The notes under the pieces are model-generated. The model made no database searches. It worked only from the letters and a program-made list of their open reading frames with translations, and was not told the DNA's origin. A DNA stretch of 64,000 bases from JAJFUI01 sp039698035 (GTDB taxonomy: Bacteria; Planctomycetota; Planctomycetia; Pirellulales; Thermoguttaceae). This document shows, piece by piece, positions 1 to 8,680 of this stretch (positions are counted from its first letter, which is position 1; every line of letters starts with the position of its first letter). Where the stretch lies: NCBI GenBank assembly GCA_039698035.1, contig JBDKSW010000012.1, forward strand, positions 62,001-126,000, written 5' to 3'. The translations under genes were made by a program, and so were the position numbers.

Positions 1-110
1 GAGTAGTAGGGCGAGCCGATTTTGACGAGACTGCCGGGGTCTCGGGCAACCCAGACACCGATACCGGCCGTGACGAGAAGAAAAACGCATCGTAGAATGA
101 TGAGGCCCAT
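1..110 (-). CDS. N-terminus of an unidentified membrane protein (partial)
   Basis: An open frame starts with ATG at 110 and runs off the left edge, giving 36 codons. The peptide opens MGLIILRCVFLLVTAGIGVW, a hydrophobic first segment, followed by a short polar stretch with DPGSLVKIG. A purine-rich GGGAAAG lies about 7-12 bases upstream of the start. The gene is divergent from the phosphohexomutase, with 218 bases between the two starts. The N-terminal pattern resembles that of planctomycete PIN/TRAM-domain membrane proteins (YacL-like), but 36 residues are too few to claim this. Only the hydrophobic start and the open frame are seen; the identity is a guess. Confidence 0.4.
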   Translation of the reverse strand, partial: MGLIILRCVFLLVTAGIGVWVARDPGSLVKIGSPYY

Positions 111-328
111 GAGAATCACTTTCCCAAGAACGTTTGACTCGCAGCCCGGGCGATTGTCATTTTTGTTTCAACAGGCGCCAGGGCAAGTCCCAAACCGACG
201 AGAAACGAATCCACGAGTCGATGCCCGAAAATGCAACCTTCGATGACGCCCAATTGTAGGCCATCGAACCGAAGCAAGGAACTGCCCCCCCCTTCTTCAT
301 TGTCCAAGCAAGGGGCACAATAGCAGCC

Positions 329-2158
329 ATGAACAAGAACGCATCCGCCTTGGCCCAATTGGACGCGGCCGCCGACGCCGGAAGGCTTTCGGCCGCGGCT
401 GTGGCAAACATCCGCACTTGGCTCGTCGAGCCATACTTTGGCGAGTACGCCGGGCAGGTGGCCGAACACTTGGCCCAGGGAAAATGGGCTGAGTTGGAGG
501 AGGCCTTCTGGACGACAATCCCCTTCGGCACCGGCGGGCGTCGAGGGCGGATGTACCCGATCGGTTGTAACGCCATTAACGATCGGACGATCGGCGAGAG
601 CGCCCAGGGGCTGGCCGATTACGTCAAGGATCAGGTGCAGGCCGAGGGTCGCAACTTGGCCGAGCGGCCGTTGTGTTGCGCGGTTGCCTACGACACGCGG
701 CATCGCTCGCGTCACTTCGCCGAGCTTTGCAGCGAGATCATGGCGGCCGCCGGCTTCACCGTCTGTTTCCTGGACGGCTATCGGAGCACGCCGGAACTGT
801 CCTTCACCGTGCGTCACCTTGGCTGCGACTGCGGCATCATGATTACGGCCAGCCACAATCCGCCGAGTGACAACGCCGTGAAGGTCTATGGCCCGAGCGG
901 CGGTCAGTACGTCCCGCCGCACGACACCGACTCGATTCGCCGGATGGAGCACGTGACGACGATTCGCCGCATGCCGTTTGCCGAAGCGATGGCGGCTGGC
1001 CGCGTCGTCTATTGCCAAGAGGAGATGGACGCGGCGTTCATTCGGGCCGTGCTTGCCCAAAGCCTGCCCGGCCCGCGAAACCTGAGCATCCTCTATTCAC
1101 CGCTGCACGGCGTTGGCGCGTCGGCCGTGTATCCGGTCCTTGGCGAGGCCGGCTTCCGGGAGGTGGAAATTTTCGGACCGCACGCGACGCCCAACGGCGA
1201 TTTCCCGAACGTGCCAAAGCATGTCGCCAACCCGGAAAACCCGGCCGTGTTCGACGCGATGATCGACTGGGCCAAGCAGAGCGGGGCCGAGCTGATCCTG
1301 GCCACGGATCCCGACAGCGATCGGCTTGGCTGCGCCCAGCGTCGGCGGCTTGACCGCGACGCCCCCTGGACGACGCTGACCGGCAACCAACTCGGCTCGC
1401 TGTTGGCCGACTATTTATTGGCCGCGCGCCAAGCGGCCGGCACGCTGACGCCCAAGCACTACATCGTCAAGACGCTCGTCACGACCGAACTGATGCGGCG
1501 TGTGGCCGACCACTACGGCGTCGAGACGGCCGGCAACCTGCACGTCGGGTTCAAGTGGATCGGGGCCGAGATCGACGCCCGGGGACCCGAGCGGTTCGTC
1601 TTTGGAGCCGAGGAGTCTTACGGATTCCTGGCCGGCGTTCACGTGCGCGACAAGGACGCCGCCGTGGCCTCGCTGCTGACGGCCGAACTGGCGGCCAAGC
1701 TCAAGTCGGCCGGCAAAACGCTCTCGCAGCGGCTCGACGAGTTGTTCCTCGAATATGGCTGTTTCACCGAGGGCCAGATCAACCTTCAGATGCCTGGCGA
1801 AAAGGGGATGGAAGAGACCCGGGCGCTCATGGCTCGGCTCCGCACCGATCCGCCGAAACGTCTCGGTGGGCTTCGCGTCGCACACGTGCGAGACTATCAG
1901 GCCGGCCAGCAGCAGAGCATCCCGGGGGGCGTTTCGCCGCTGGACGCTCCGCGCGGCGATCTGGTGATGCTGGATCTGGAATCTCCGGGCAACTATCTGG
2001 CCGTCCGACCGTCCGGCACTGAGCCGAAGGTGAAGATTTACCTGTTCGCCTTCGATCCGCCCGACACGGCCTCCGACCTGGAATCGACCAAGGCCGCGCA
2101 GGCGGAGCGTCTCCGCGCGATCGCCAACGACATCCGCGTCTATTCGGGCGTCGAATAG
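329..2158 (+). CDS. Phosphohexomutase (phosphoglucomutase/phosphomannomutase family)
   Basis: This 609-residue protein belongs to the alpha-D-phosphohexomutase superfamily, which interconverts hexose 1- and 6-phosphates in the cytosol. The phosphoserine loop TASHNPP places the catalytic serine at about residue 175. The metal-binding loop ATDPDSDR follows at about residue 330, the sugar-binding loop FGAEESYG at about 430, and the phosphate-binding segment VRPSGTEPKVK near the C-terminus. The length and four-domain order match the large PGM/PMM type (PgcA/ManB-like) rather than the 450-residue GlmM type. The ATG start has an AAGGGG about 13 bases upstream. It is transcribed alone, and the next gene converges on it after 32 bases. 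The family is certain; glucose versus mannose preference cannot be read from the sequence. Confidence 0.93.
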   Translation: MNKNASALAQLDAAADAGRLSAAAVANIRTWLVEPYFGEYAGQVAEHLAQGKWAELEEAFWTTIPFGTGGRRGRMYPIGCNAINDRTIGESAQGLADYVKDQVQAEGRNLAERPLCCAVAYDTRHRSRHFAELCSEIMAAAGFTVCFLDGYRSTPELSFTVRHLGCDCGIMITASHNPPSDNAVKVYGPSGGQYVPPHDTDSIRRMEHVTTIRRMPFAEAMAAGRVVYCQEEMDAAFIRAVLAQSLPGPRNLSILYSPLHGVGASAVYPVLGEAGFREVEIFGPHATPNGDFPNVPKHVANPENPAVFDAMIDWAKQSGAELILATDPDSDRLGCAQRRRLDRDAPWTTLTGNQLGSLLADYLLAARQAAGTLTPKHYIVKTLVTTELMRRVADHYGVETAGNLHVGFKWIGAEIDARGPERFVFGAEESYGFLAGVHVRDKDAAVASLLTAELAAKLKSAGKTLSQRLDELFLEYGCFTEGQINLQMPGEKGMEETRALMARLRTDPPKRLGGLRVAHVRDYQAGQQQSIPGGVSPLDAPRGDLVMLDLESPGNYLAVRPSGTEPKVKIYLFAFDPPDTASDLESTKAAQAERLRAIANDIRVYSGVE

Positions 2159-2190
2159 ATCCGATTGCCGGCGTCTTGCCGGCGAGGCTC

Positions 2191-3582
2191 CTACTTGCCG
2201 GTTTGCCTCAGGTACTTCTGGTAATCGAGGTACAGCTTCACAGACGCCGGGCCGCCCGGCTGGCGCGACATGTTCGGACTGCTCATCAGGCCAGGAAACT
2301 GGTAGTGCAGCGTCTTCTCGAAGGTCGGGAATCGTCGGAAATCGCTCAGCAATCCGTCGATCGGGCGTGGGACTAGTTCGTTCGGATACTTGCCCTTTCG
2401 GAACACAAACGATTCGAGGTCCATCCACAAATGGCAGCCGGCCTGGTCGCAGAGCGTCTGCATCAGGGCGGCCGTTTGCTCGCCCGTCATCGGCTCCTTC
2501 GGCGGCATTCGATGGTAACCGAACGGGCAGAGGATGTCCAAGTTTGGCAATAGCTTCCGATAGACTTGCTCGACGCCGCGCACGTGAAAACAGTTGGGCG
2601 CGAGCATGACCGGCTTGTCGGGCGCGAGTCGGTGGGCGAACGGCGTGAAATCGCGGAAGAAATCGACGATCTCCTGCCGTTCGGCCGCGTCGGCGCCAAG
2701 GCCGCCGTCTTTCTCGTGGCTCATGTAGAAGCCGTAGAACGACGGGTGCCGCCCATAGCGATCCCACAGCTCGGCGGCGACCTGTTTGGACCAGCGGAGC
2801 GAGCCGGGCGAGAAGTCGAAAAAGGCGTAGCAGCCGACGCCTGGCAGGACATGCATGCCGTGTCGGTCGGCCTCGGACAGAATCGCTTCCAACGGGTCGG
2901 GCGTTGCGATGGCCATGCGGCCCGGATAGAGCTTCGAGTCGTAATATGCCCGGCCGTGATAGCCCTCGGCGTCGATCTTGTGCTGGCCGCGATGCGTGAA
3001 GTTCTCGAACATCATGGTGATGACCAGGATGTTCTGATCGACGTCGTGCATGGCTCGAACGAGTTCGCGCCACTGCGGCTCGGTCATTTTGGCCAGCTCG
3101 GCGTTGAACGGGTAGCCCTCGCCTTCATCGAAATGGCGGATATCGACCCACGCGCCGCCGAGCCGCCGGGTGGAACGGACATTGGAGGCCAGAATTTCGA
3201 TCGGACGCTCGAATCGCAACGTTCTGGCGCCGGACACGGCCGTGAGAAGGATGCGGTGCTTGCCGGCCCAGTCCTTCGTAGCCCAGCGAAACTGAATGCC
3301 GACCGGCGAATGGGCCTTGGCCTCGACGGTTTCTTGATGCAGCAGCCCAGCGGACGTTTCTTCGTCCAGATAGACGCGCGTCTCGAACTGGCGCGGCGCA
3401 TCGGAGTCGTTCCAGACGGCCCCGCGGATGTCGAACACGATCTGGTTCGTAACAGGCGACGGCGGAATTAGCGTCAGACTGATCGCTGGGCGAAGCGGTC
3501 GAGCGTCTTGCTCGGCGGCGAGGGTCGTCGTCGCCAAGCTCAAGGCAATCGCCAGACCCAGGCCGCGGACGAGCAATCGCAT
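2191..3582 (-). CDS. Secreted DUF4434-like TIM-barrel protein, putative glycoside hydrolase
   Basis: The 463-residue protein begins with a signal peptide (MRLLVRGLGLAIALSLATTT, cleavage near AEQ), so it is exported. Residues of about 30-130 look like a beta-sandwich region. The rest resembles the DUF4434/glycosidase-like barrel: ILVITMMF, HVLPGVGCYAFF, FYGFYMSHE and LDILCPFGYHRMP look like successive barrel strands, and WMDLESF is a typical acidic strand end. The gene is last in a minus-strand set with a 2-TM protein and a sodium:solute symporter, with only 21 bases to the gene before it. This arrangement suggests it processes or senses a glycan whose sugars the symporter imports. The substrate is unknown and catalytic acids were not proven. 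Confidence 0.7.
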   Translation of the reverse strand: MRLLVRGLGLAIALSLATTTLAAEQDARPLRPAISLTLIPPSPVTNQIVFDIRGAVWNDSDAPRQFETRVYLDEETSAGLLHQETVEAKAHSPVGIQFRWATKDWAGKHRILLTAVSGARTLRFERPIEILASNVRSTRRLGGAWVDIRHFDEGEGYPFNAELAKMTEPQWRELVRAMHDVDQNILVITMMFENFTHRGQHKIDAEGYHGRAYYDSKLYPGRMAIATPDPLEAILSEADRHGMHVLPGVGCYAFFDFSPGSLRWSKQVAAELWDRYGRHPSFYGFYMSHEKDGGLGADAAERQEIVDFFRDFTPFAHRLAPDKPVMLAPNCFHVRGVEQVYRKLLPNLDILCPFGYHRMPPKEPMTGEQTAALMQTLCDQAGCHLWMDLESFVFRKGKYPNELVPRPIDGLLSDFRRFPTFEKTLHYQFPGLMSSPNMSRQPGGPASVKLYLDYQKYLRQTGK

Positions 3583-3603
3583 GGCGACCTCGCTAGTCGA
3601 CGG

Positions 3604-3807
3604 TTACGGCTGGCGGCGGCGTGCTCGCCACGCCAGGCCGAGCATGAAGGCGCTAAAGAGGATCAGCGCACCGCCCCAGATCAGATTGACGTTGCAGTTA
3701 AGCGATCGGGCGTAGATTGCCCGATCGGAGATTGCGCCAAAGACGGTGAGGATCGCGCCGACGGCTCCGAACATCAGCCCAATGGGAATGCGAATATCCA
3801 ACTGCAT
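3604..3807 (-). CDS. Small two-TM membrane protein of a symporter operon
   Basis: This 67-residue protein has two hydrophobic helices, about residues 8-26 and 41-58, and a basic tail (WRARRRQP). A GGAG sits about 9 bases before the ATG. It lies 13 bases downstream of the SSS symporter and 21 bases upstream of the DUF4434-like gene, so the three are almost certainly co-transcribed. The function is not recognised. Its position suggests a small accessory subunit of the transporter, which is an inference from context only. Confidence 0.75.
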   Translation of the reverse strand: MQLDIRIPIGLMFGAVGAILTVFGAISDRAIYARSLNCNVNLIWGGALILFSAFMLGLAWRARRRQP

Positions 3808-3820
3808 GGTGGCTCCACTC

Positions 3821-5689
3821 TTACCAGAAGATAATGTTCAGGGCGACGGTCGTGGCGAGCACGACGAAGGCCAAGGTGGCCGGCCGGGCGTACCAAGCCA
3901 GGTTCTCGCCCTCGGCCGCGTGAGGTGTCAATGAATAGACGAGTCCCTTCAACTCCTCGTCCGACTTGGTGCGACGGGTGAGGAGCGAGATGACGACCGT
4001 CACGGCGAAGCAGACGCTCCAAGCCCAAATGGCCGTCCAGAAGTTTTGGGCCATTTCGCTGCCGTAGCGATGCACTTTGTAGCCAAGGGATGTCAGCAGG
4101 GGTTCCGCGGCCGACCAGAGCCAACCGCCCTTAATCCACGCGACGGTCCCGACATGGACGGGGAGAGTTAGGCCGTGATGGATTGCGGCAGCCGTGGTGC
4201 CGGACAAGAGGCCGATGAACGCTCCGTGGCCCGTGGCGCGGCGCCAGAACATGCCCAACATGAACGTGGCGAACAGCGGCGCGTTGACGAAGCCGAACAC
4301 CAGTTGCAGCATGTCCATGATGTTATTGAATTCGCTAACAAGATAGGCGGCTGCGATGCTGGCCCCGATGCCGAAAAGCGTGGCCATGTGACCCATGCGC
4401 AGATAATGTTTGTCGGACTTGCGTGGGGCAATGTAGCTCTGATAGATATCGTAGGTCCACACGGTGTTGAACGCCGTTACGTTGCCTGCCATGCCCGACA
4501 TGAATGACGCCATTAGTGCGGTCAAGCCAAGTCCCAGCAGACCGGTCGGGAAGTAGTTGATCAACATCATGGGCATGGCCATGTCATAGTCGGCCACGGG
4601 CTTCTTTGTTTCCTCGTCGATGACGGGCTTTTCGACGCCCTGGGCGTCCTTTTCCATCTTCGGCGGGATGAGTCCCTGCAATGGCGTCTGGCTGGAGATC
4701 TTCGTGGCTACGCCATTCTTAACGTAGCGGTCGCTGGTGTGCGGCGTTGCGACGATGGCAATCATGCCGGGAACGATGATCAGCAGCGGAAAGAACATTT
4801 TCGGAAAAGCCGCGATCAACGGCGTTCGTCGAGCGGCGGACATCGAGTTGGCCGCCATGGCCCGCTGCACAACCAAGAAGTCGGTGCACCAGTAGCCGAA
4901 CGAAAGGACGAAGCCCAGGCCCATGATCATCCCAAACCACTCGACCCCCATGGGATTCTGCCTCGCATCAGCAAGTGGTCTCCACGTGTCGGTCCACGTG
5001 CCGGGTGCGAAGTGCTGGGGAAGATGCGTCACGGCAACCTGGTTAAGCTTGGTGACAAGGCCGCTCCAGCCGCCAACGTCGATCAGCCCCAAGATGACGA
5101 GCGGCAAAAAGCCCAGCACGATCAGGAAGAACTGAAGCACCTCGTTGTAGATGGCCGACGTGAGACCGCCGAGAAAGATGTATGCCAGAACGATCAACGC
5201 CGAGGCCAGGAGACTCACGTGGAAATTCCAGCCGAGCAGCAGGTTCATCAATTTAGCCAGGGCGTACATCGAGATGCCCGACGAGAAGATCGTCATTACG
5301 GCGAACGAGCAGGCATTGAAGCCGCGGGTCTTTTCGTCGAAGCGGAGCTTGAGGTATTCGGGGACGGAACGGGCGCGCGAGCCGTAGTAGTAGGGCATCA
5401 TGAAGATGCCGACGAACACCATGGCCGGAATCGCGCCGAGCCAATAGAAGTGGCACGTCAGCATGCCGTACTTTGCGCCAGAAGCGCCCATGCCGATGAC
5501 TTCCTGAGCGCCGATGTTGGCCGAGATGAACGCCAGGCCCGTGATCCAAGCGGGAATCGACCGGCCCGACAGGAAGAAGTCGCTGCTGGTCTTCATGTAC
5601 CGCTTCAGCGCGATCCCGATGCCGAGGACGAAGAGCGTGTAGACGATGAGGATGGAATAGTCGATCGGCCCAAGGTGGACGAACTGCAT
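3821..5689 (-). CDS. Sodium:solute symporter (SSS family)
   Basis: This 622-residue inner-membrane transporter has the SSS hallmarks: an N-terminal LGIGIALKRYM helix, the SSDFFLSGRSIPAW signature, LGGLTSAIYNEVLQ, and about 13 hydrophobic helices spread along its length. The start was set at the ATG of MQFVHLGP because GAGGAG lies about 7 bases upstream. The longer frame upstream adds 24 unlikely residues. A charged insert of about 60 residues (EKDAQGVEKPVIDEETKKPV) in the middle of the protein is probably a loop between helices. It heads a three-gene operon with a small membrane protein and a DUF4434-like secreted protein, which suggests a sugar or sugar-acid substrate. The substrate cannot be deduced from the sequence. 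Confidence 0.93.
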   Translation of the reverse strand: MQFVHLGPIDYSILIVYTLFVLGIGIALKRYMKTSSDFFLSGRSIPAWITGLAFISANIGAQEVIGMGASGAKYGMLTCHFYWLGAIPAMVFVGIFMMPYYYGSRARSVPEYLKLRFDEKTRGFNACSFAVMTIFSSGISMYALAKLMNLLLGWNFHVSLLASALIVLAYIFLGGLTSAIYNEVLQFFLIVLGFLPLVILGLIDVGGWSGLVTKLNQVAVTHLPQHFAPGTWTDTWRPLADARQNPMGVEWFGMIMGLGFVLSFGYWCTDFLVVQRAMAANSMSAARRTPLIAAFPKMFFPLLIIVPGMIAIVATPHTSDRYVKNGVATKISSQTPLQGLIPPKMEKDAQGVEKPVIDEETKKPVADYDMAMPMMLINYFPTGLLGLGLTALMASFMSGMAGNVTAFNTVWTYDIYQSYIAPRKSDKHYLRMGHMATLFGIGASIAAAYLVSEFNNIMDMLQLVFGFVNAPLFATFMLGMFWRRATGHGAFIGLLSGTTAAAIHHGLTLPVHVGTVAWIKGGWLWSAAEPLLTSLGYKVHRYGSEMAQNFWTAIWAWSVCFAVTVVISLLTRRTKSDEELKGLVYSLTPHAAEGENLAWYARPATLAFVVLATTVALNIIFW

Positions 5690-5760
5690 GCGGCAACTCC
5701 TCGGCAGTGTTGGACTCGCGGGTTCCGACCGGCGCGCAGTCCGATCGGATGATTCCAGCA

Positions 5761-5788
5761 ATTATCCCCGGAATACCGAATGCCGCAA
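5761..5788 (-). promoter_or_regulatory. Putative housekeeping promoter of the symporter operon
   Basis: Read on the minus strand, TTGCGG and GATAAT are separated by 16 bases. The -10 box matches five of six consensus positions. It lies about 72 bases before the symporter start. The same TTGCGR-N16 layout is seen at the tRNA-Asp promoter in this window. Confidence 0.5.
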
Positions 5789-5825
5789 GTGCTGGCGTCT
5801 TGGCACCCCACCAGCGGACGCCATG

Positions 5826-7010
5826 CTAGTAGCGGCCGCGGTAGTTTTTCGCCTCGCGGACGGGGCTGCGAGTCGAGGAGGGCGCGTTCGCGGCCGAGGT
5901 GGGGCGACCCTTGCATTCGACAAAGATCAACAGGTCGGCCCGCGCCGGCGAGCTGCCGAGCAGGGGCAGCAGCGACGAGGAGCCGTTGACCGGAACGGGC
6001 AGCGCGACCATGCCCAGCCCGACGATCAGCACTTGATCGACCGGCCAGCGGAATCGTTCATGGAAGCGGTAGTGCGACATCTGCGGCACCTCGATCTCGG
6101 TTCGCTGCCGCGGCGAGACCTGGGTTGGCACCTCGATCACAGCAGGCGCCATTTTTTCGACCTGGTTGATCTCGCATTTGATCGTGGCGTCGATCATGCG
6201 CCGATCGACGGTCAGCAGCGGGCTGAAATCCAGGGCGAAGCCTTCATCGACCTGGGCCGTGACGGGCTCGAAGCCCGAGGCGACGTTGGGTCGCGTGACG
6301 ATCTCACGCACGTAGGACCGCCCGCGCATGGTCGAGATGAGCGTTGATTGCCCGTTGTTGACCATCAGATAAGGCGAGTTGTGTTCGCGATAGTCGCTGC
6401 GGCGGCGAATCTCGCCCAGCAGGACGGCGGCGTCCTCGCGGGCCAGGACCCAGGCGCTGATGCCCGACGTCTTGACGGGCACGGAGCGCAGGAGCCGCTG
6501 GGCCGATGTCCGCCAGCTTGGCGTGTCCAACGAGACGACCCGCGTCGAGAACGTGTAGGTAGCCGCCTCGCTGCCAGTGAATCGCGCGACCAGATCGGCC
6601 ACGATTCGCTGCATGTCGGGCGTGTGGTAAACCCTCAGCGTGCGTGGGCCGGCCGACAAGATCCCGAGCGGCTCGGTGTGCCACGCCTCGTAGCCGGTTT
6701 CGAGCAGAATCCAATCGACCAGGGCTTGCTCTGGCCGCTTGGTGCTCGTGACCCGAGCCGTGTAGGAGCTGATATCGTAGTCGCGCCAGACCTGGCCGGC
6801 GTCGTTTGGCAAGCCCGTCGGGTTGACCGAGCCGCGGGCGGCGTTCGACCGATCGACGCCCGAGTTGGCCGGCGGTGCAACAGGCCGAAGCGGCGACTCG
6901 CCCGACGCACGCCAAGCGGGCGAGCCCTCGGCGGCCATGGCGTTCGGCGTCGAGGGGATGACCGCGATGCAAGCCGCGCATCCGGCCGCGAAAAGAAGTT
7001 GCCGCAACAT
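5826..7010 (-). CDS. Secreted protein with degenerate secretin-like domains
   Basis: The 394-residue protein starts at the ATG of MLRQLLFAAGC, which has GGAGG 6 bases upstream and opens a signal peptide ending near AMAAEG. Residues of about 70-150 read like a secretin N-domain, with a short-motif segment followed by LRVYHTPDMQRIVADLVARF. The C-terminal third (GFALDFSPLLTVDRRMIDAT) resembles the strand pattern of the secretin core of GspD-type proteins. It lacks the full length and the second half of a secretin ring, so it is unlikely to form a pore alone. No secretion genes adjoin it. The domain reading is by eye and moderately sure; the role is unknown. Confidence 0.65.
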   Translation of the reverse strand: MLRQLLFAAGCAACIAVIPSTPNAMAAEGSPAWRASGESPLRPVAPPANSGVDRSNAARGSVNPTGLPNDAGQVWRDYDISSYTARVTSTKRPEQALVDWILLETGYEAWHTEPLGILSAGPRTLRVYHTPDMQRIVADLVARFTGSEAATYTFSTRVVSLDTPSWRTSAQRLLRSVPVKTSGISAWVLAREDAAVLLGEIRRRSDYREHNSPYLMVNNGQSTLISTMRGRSYVREIVTRPNVASGFEPVTAQVDEGFALDFSPLLTVDRRMIDATIKCEINQVEKMAPAVIEVPTQVSPRQRTEIEVPQMSHYRFHERFRWPVDQVLIVGLGMVALPVPVNGSSSLLPLLGSSPARADLLIFVECKGRPTSAANAPSSTRSPVREAKNYRGRY

Positions 7011-7387
7011 GCTCAGCCTCCGTGCCAAGAGCCCTCGGATGACCCCTTGCACGGGTCTACGGCCTCGCGCAGCGTCCGTGCAGGAAATCGCATTTTGGCC
7101 GGTAGTATAGGTGGTATGCCGGTGGCCGGGCAATGCCGAAAATCGGGTCGGGCCACGTCAAGCGGCCGATGATGCGGGGCGGGGCTATGGCTGCGGCTTG
7201 CCCAGAAGGGGCTTGTGAGGCCGGCGGCCGGGTATGGCGCCCAAAAAAGAAAGCGGCGTTCAACACCACGGCGATTCTCCAAGGAACACCCGGCAAGGTT
7301 ACCGAGGTGGGTCCTTGGGAAGAATGGCCGCACTGTCGAGCGCCGACAGGCACCTAACTCCTGGACTCAGCGTGACTTTCACTTCAG
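7011..7387. other. Intergenic stretch without a recognisable gene
   Basis: The 377 bases between the secretin-like gene and tRNA-Asp contain a candidate promoter for the former and otherwise nothing recognisable. Short open frames here have no convincing ribosome binding site or protein character. No known structured-RNA signature (SRP, RNase P, 6S, tmRNA) was seen. Confidence 0.5.
7104..7133 (-). promoter_or_regulatory. Putative promoter of the secretin-like gene
   Basis: On the minus strand TTGCCC and TATACT are separated by 18 bases, and the -10 box matches five of six consensus positions. It lies about 94 bases before the start codon. No other sigma-type signature was visible in this gap. 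Confidence 0.4.
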
Positions 7388-7461
<74 letters not shown>

Positions 7462-7478
7462 AACGCCTTAAACGCCCA

Positions 7479-7506
7479 ATTATAACCCCAAATGGGCTTC
7501 TCGCAA
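7479..7506 (-). promoter_or_regulatory. Promoter of tRNA-Asp
   Basis: On the minus strand a perfect TATAAT lies 16 bases after TTGCGA, and its downstream edge is 17 bases before the first base of the tRNA. The position and the perfect -10 box make this the best-supported promoter in the window. Confidence 0.75.
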
Positions 7507-7596
7507 GTGGAGCCGCGGCCCAATTTCTGACCTAGAGTTTATTGAGGGCCACCATTGCGCCGCGGGGCTTGTTGACTTCCACACCCCCCCCTAATT

Positions 7597-7728
7597 ATGG
7601 GTCAATTCTATCGCCAAGCCTTGCGTTATTTGGATCGTTTCAGTCCCCAGGAGTGGCTCCTGGTGCTGGCCGTTGCGATGATCGTGGGCGCAATGTGCAT
7701 GCGAGGATATGGATCTCGGTCGCGCTGA
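7597..7728 (+). CDS. Small single-TM protein upstream of a diguanylate cyclase
   Basis: This 43-residue frame (MGQFYRQALRYLDRFSPQEW, then LLVLAVAMIVGAMCM and a short basic tail) has a clear membrane helix at about residues 21-35 and an amphipathic N-terminal segment. It ends 47 bases before the diguanylate cyclase and is on the same strand. Its composition looks like a real membrane microprotein rather than noise, and I have an impression that similar short proteins precede GGDEF genes in planctomycetes. The start codon has no strong ribosome binding site (a C-rich run precedes it), which lowers confidence. The function is unknown. Confidence 0.6.
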   Translation: MGQFYRQALRYLDRFSPQEWLLVLAVAMIVGAMCMRGYGSRSR

Positions 7729-7775
7729 TGAACGCCCGCGTGCCCGTGACGATTCAGAGGAGTAGCTGACCGACC

Positions 7776-8678
7776 ATGGACATCTGGCATATTGAAATTC
7801 CGGCGCCCGTCGCCATGGCCATGATGGCGGCCCTCGGGTACCTGGTGAGCCGTTGGAACCGCCCGGTCAAGAACGACATTGTCGTTCGGTCGCGGCGTGA
7901 GCTGAAGCGTGCCCAGTCGGTAGCGGCCGAGCTGGAAAAGATTGCGTGGAATGTGCGGCAAGACCTGGCGAAGCATCATGCGAGCGTCTCTCGCTTCAAG
8001 GAACGGGTGAGCCGCTTGAGCGACGGCCACGAGGAGGCCAGTTGGAAAGAGCTTTGCCGAGAGGCCGAGAGCATTCTGCGACCAACGCTGCAACTGGCCA
8101 CACAGATGGCGAGCGCGTACGACCAGATTCGTCAGCAGGGGGCCAACCTGATGACGTTCACCGAGGTCCGAACCGATCCCCTGACGGGCGTGAATAATCG
8201 CCGCGGGCTGGACGAGACGCTGACCTCGCAACTGGCCATGATGACCCGATACAACTCCTTTTTCGCGGTCCTTATGCTCGACATCGACCACTTCAAGCAG
8301 GTCAACGACCGCGAGGGACATCTGACCGGCGACCGGGTTCTTCAGGAACTGGCGCGATTGGTGGACGGGTGCGTGCGCGAGACGGATATGGTCGGTCGCT
8401 ACGGCGGCGAAGAGTTCGTCATCGTGATGCCTCAGACGGACCTGGCGGGGGCATGCGTCTTCGCGGACCGGCTGCGCGCCGAGGTGGCCGAAAGGCTTTC
8501 CGTCACCGTGAGCGGCGGCGTTGCGGCCGCTCTCGAGTGCGACACGCCCGAGACGCTGCTCGGCCGAGTTGACGCCGCGCTCTATGCGGCCAAGACGGCC
8601 GGGCGGAACCGCATCTACGCGCACACCAACGGCGTCACTCAGCCGGTCGTGGCCGAGAGCGCCGTCGTTACGCCGTAG
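7776..8678 (+). CDS. Diguanylate cyclase (GGDEF domain), membrane-anchored
   Basis: The 300-residue protein makes cyclic di-GMP from two GTP. Residues of about 10-26 form an N-terminal hydrophobic helix, and residues 40-125 are charged and probably helical. The GGDEF domain spans about residues 130-295. The active site is GGEEF at residues 210-214, a functional variant. The product-inhibition I-site RETD lies at 201-204, exactly five residues before it, so feedback inhibition is expected. VRTDPLTGVNNRRG and MLDIDHFKQVND are the substrate and metal-binding segments. No recognised sensory domain is present. The gene follows a 43-residue membrane protein and converges on a tyrosine-rich secreted protein with 2 bases between stop codons. 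Confidence 0.95.
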   Translation: MDIWHIEIPAPVAMAMMAALGYLVSRWNRPVKNDIVVRSRRELKRAQSVAAELEKIAWNVRQDLAKHHASVSRFKERVSRLSDGHEEASWKELCREAESILRPTLQLATQMASAYDQIRQQGANLMTFTEVRTDPLTGVNNRRGLDETLTSQLAMMTRYNSFFAVLMLDIDHFKQVNDREGHLTGDRVLQELARLVDGCVRETDMVGRYGGEEFVIVMPQTDLAGACVFADRLRAEVAERLSVTVSGGVAAALECDTPETLLGRVDAALYAAKTAGRNRIYAHTNGVTQPVVAESAVVTP

Positions 8679-8680
8679 CC

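Noticed and set aside
2159..2190. Terminator between the phosphohexomutase and DUF4434 genes
   Set aside because: The repeated TTGCCGGCG/CTTGCCGGCG elements are direct-repeat-like, without a clean hairpin followed by T residues.
7134..7387. Possible structured RNA between the secretin-like gene and tRNA-Asp
   Set aside because: I looked for SRP, RNase P, 6S and tmRNA signatures and saw none, and no strong helix was evident.
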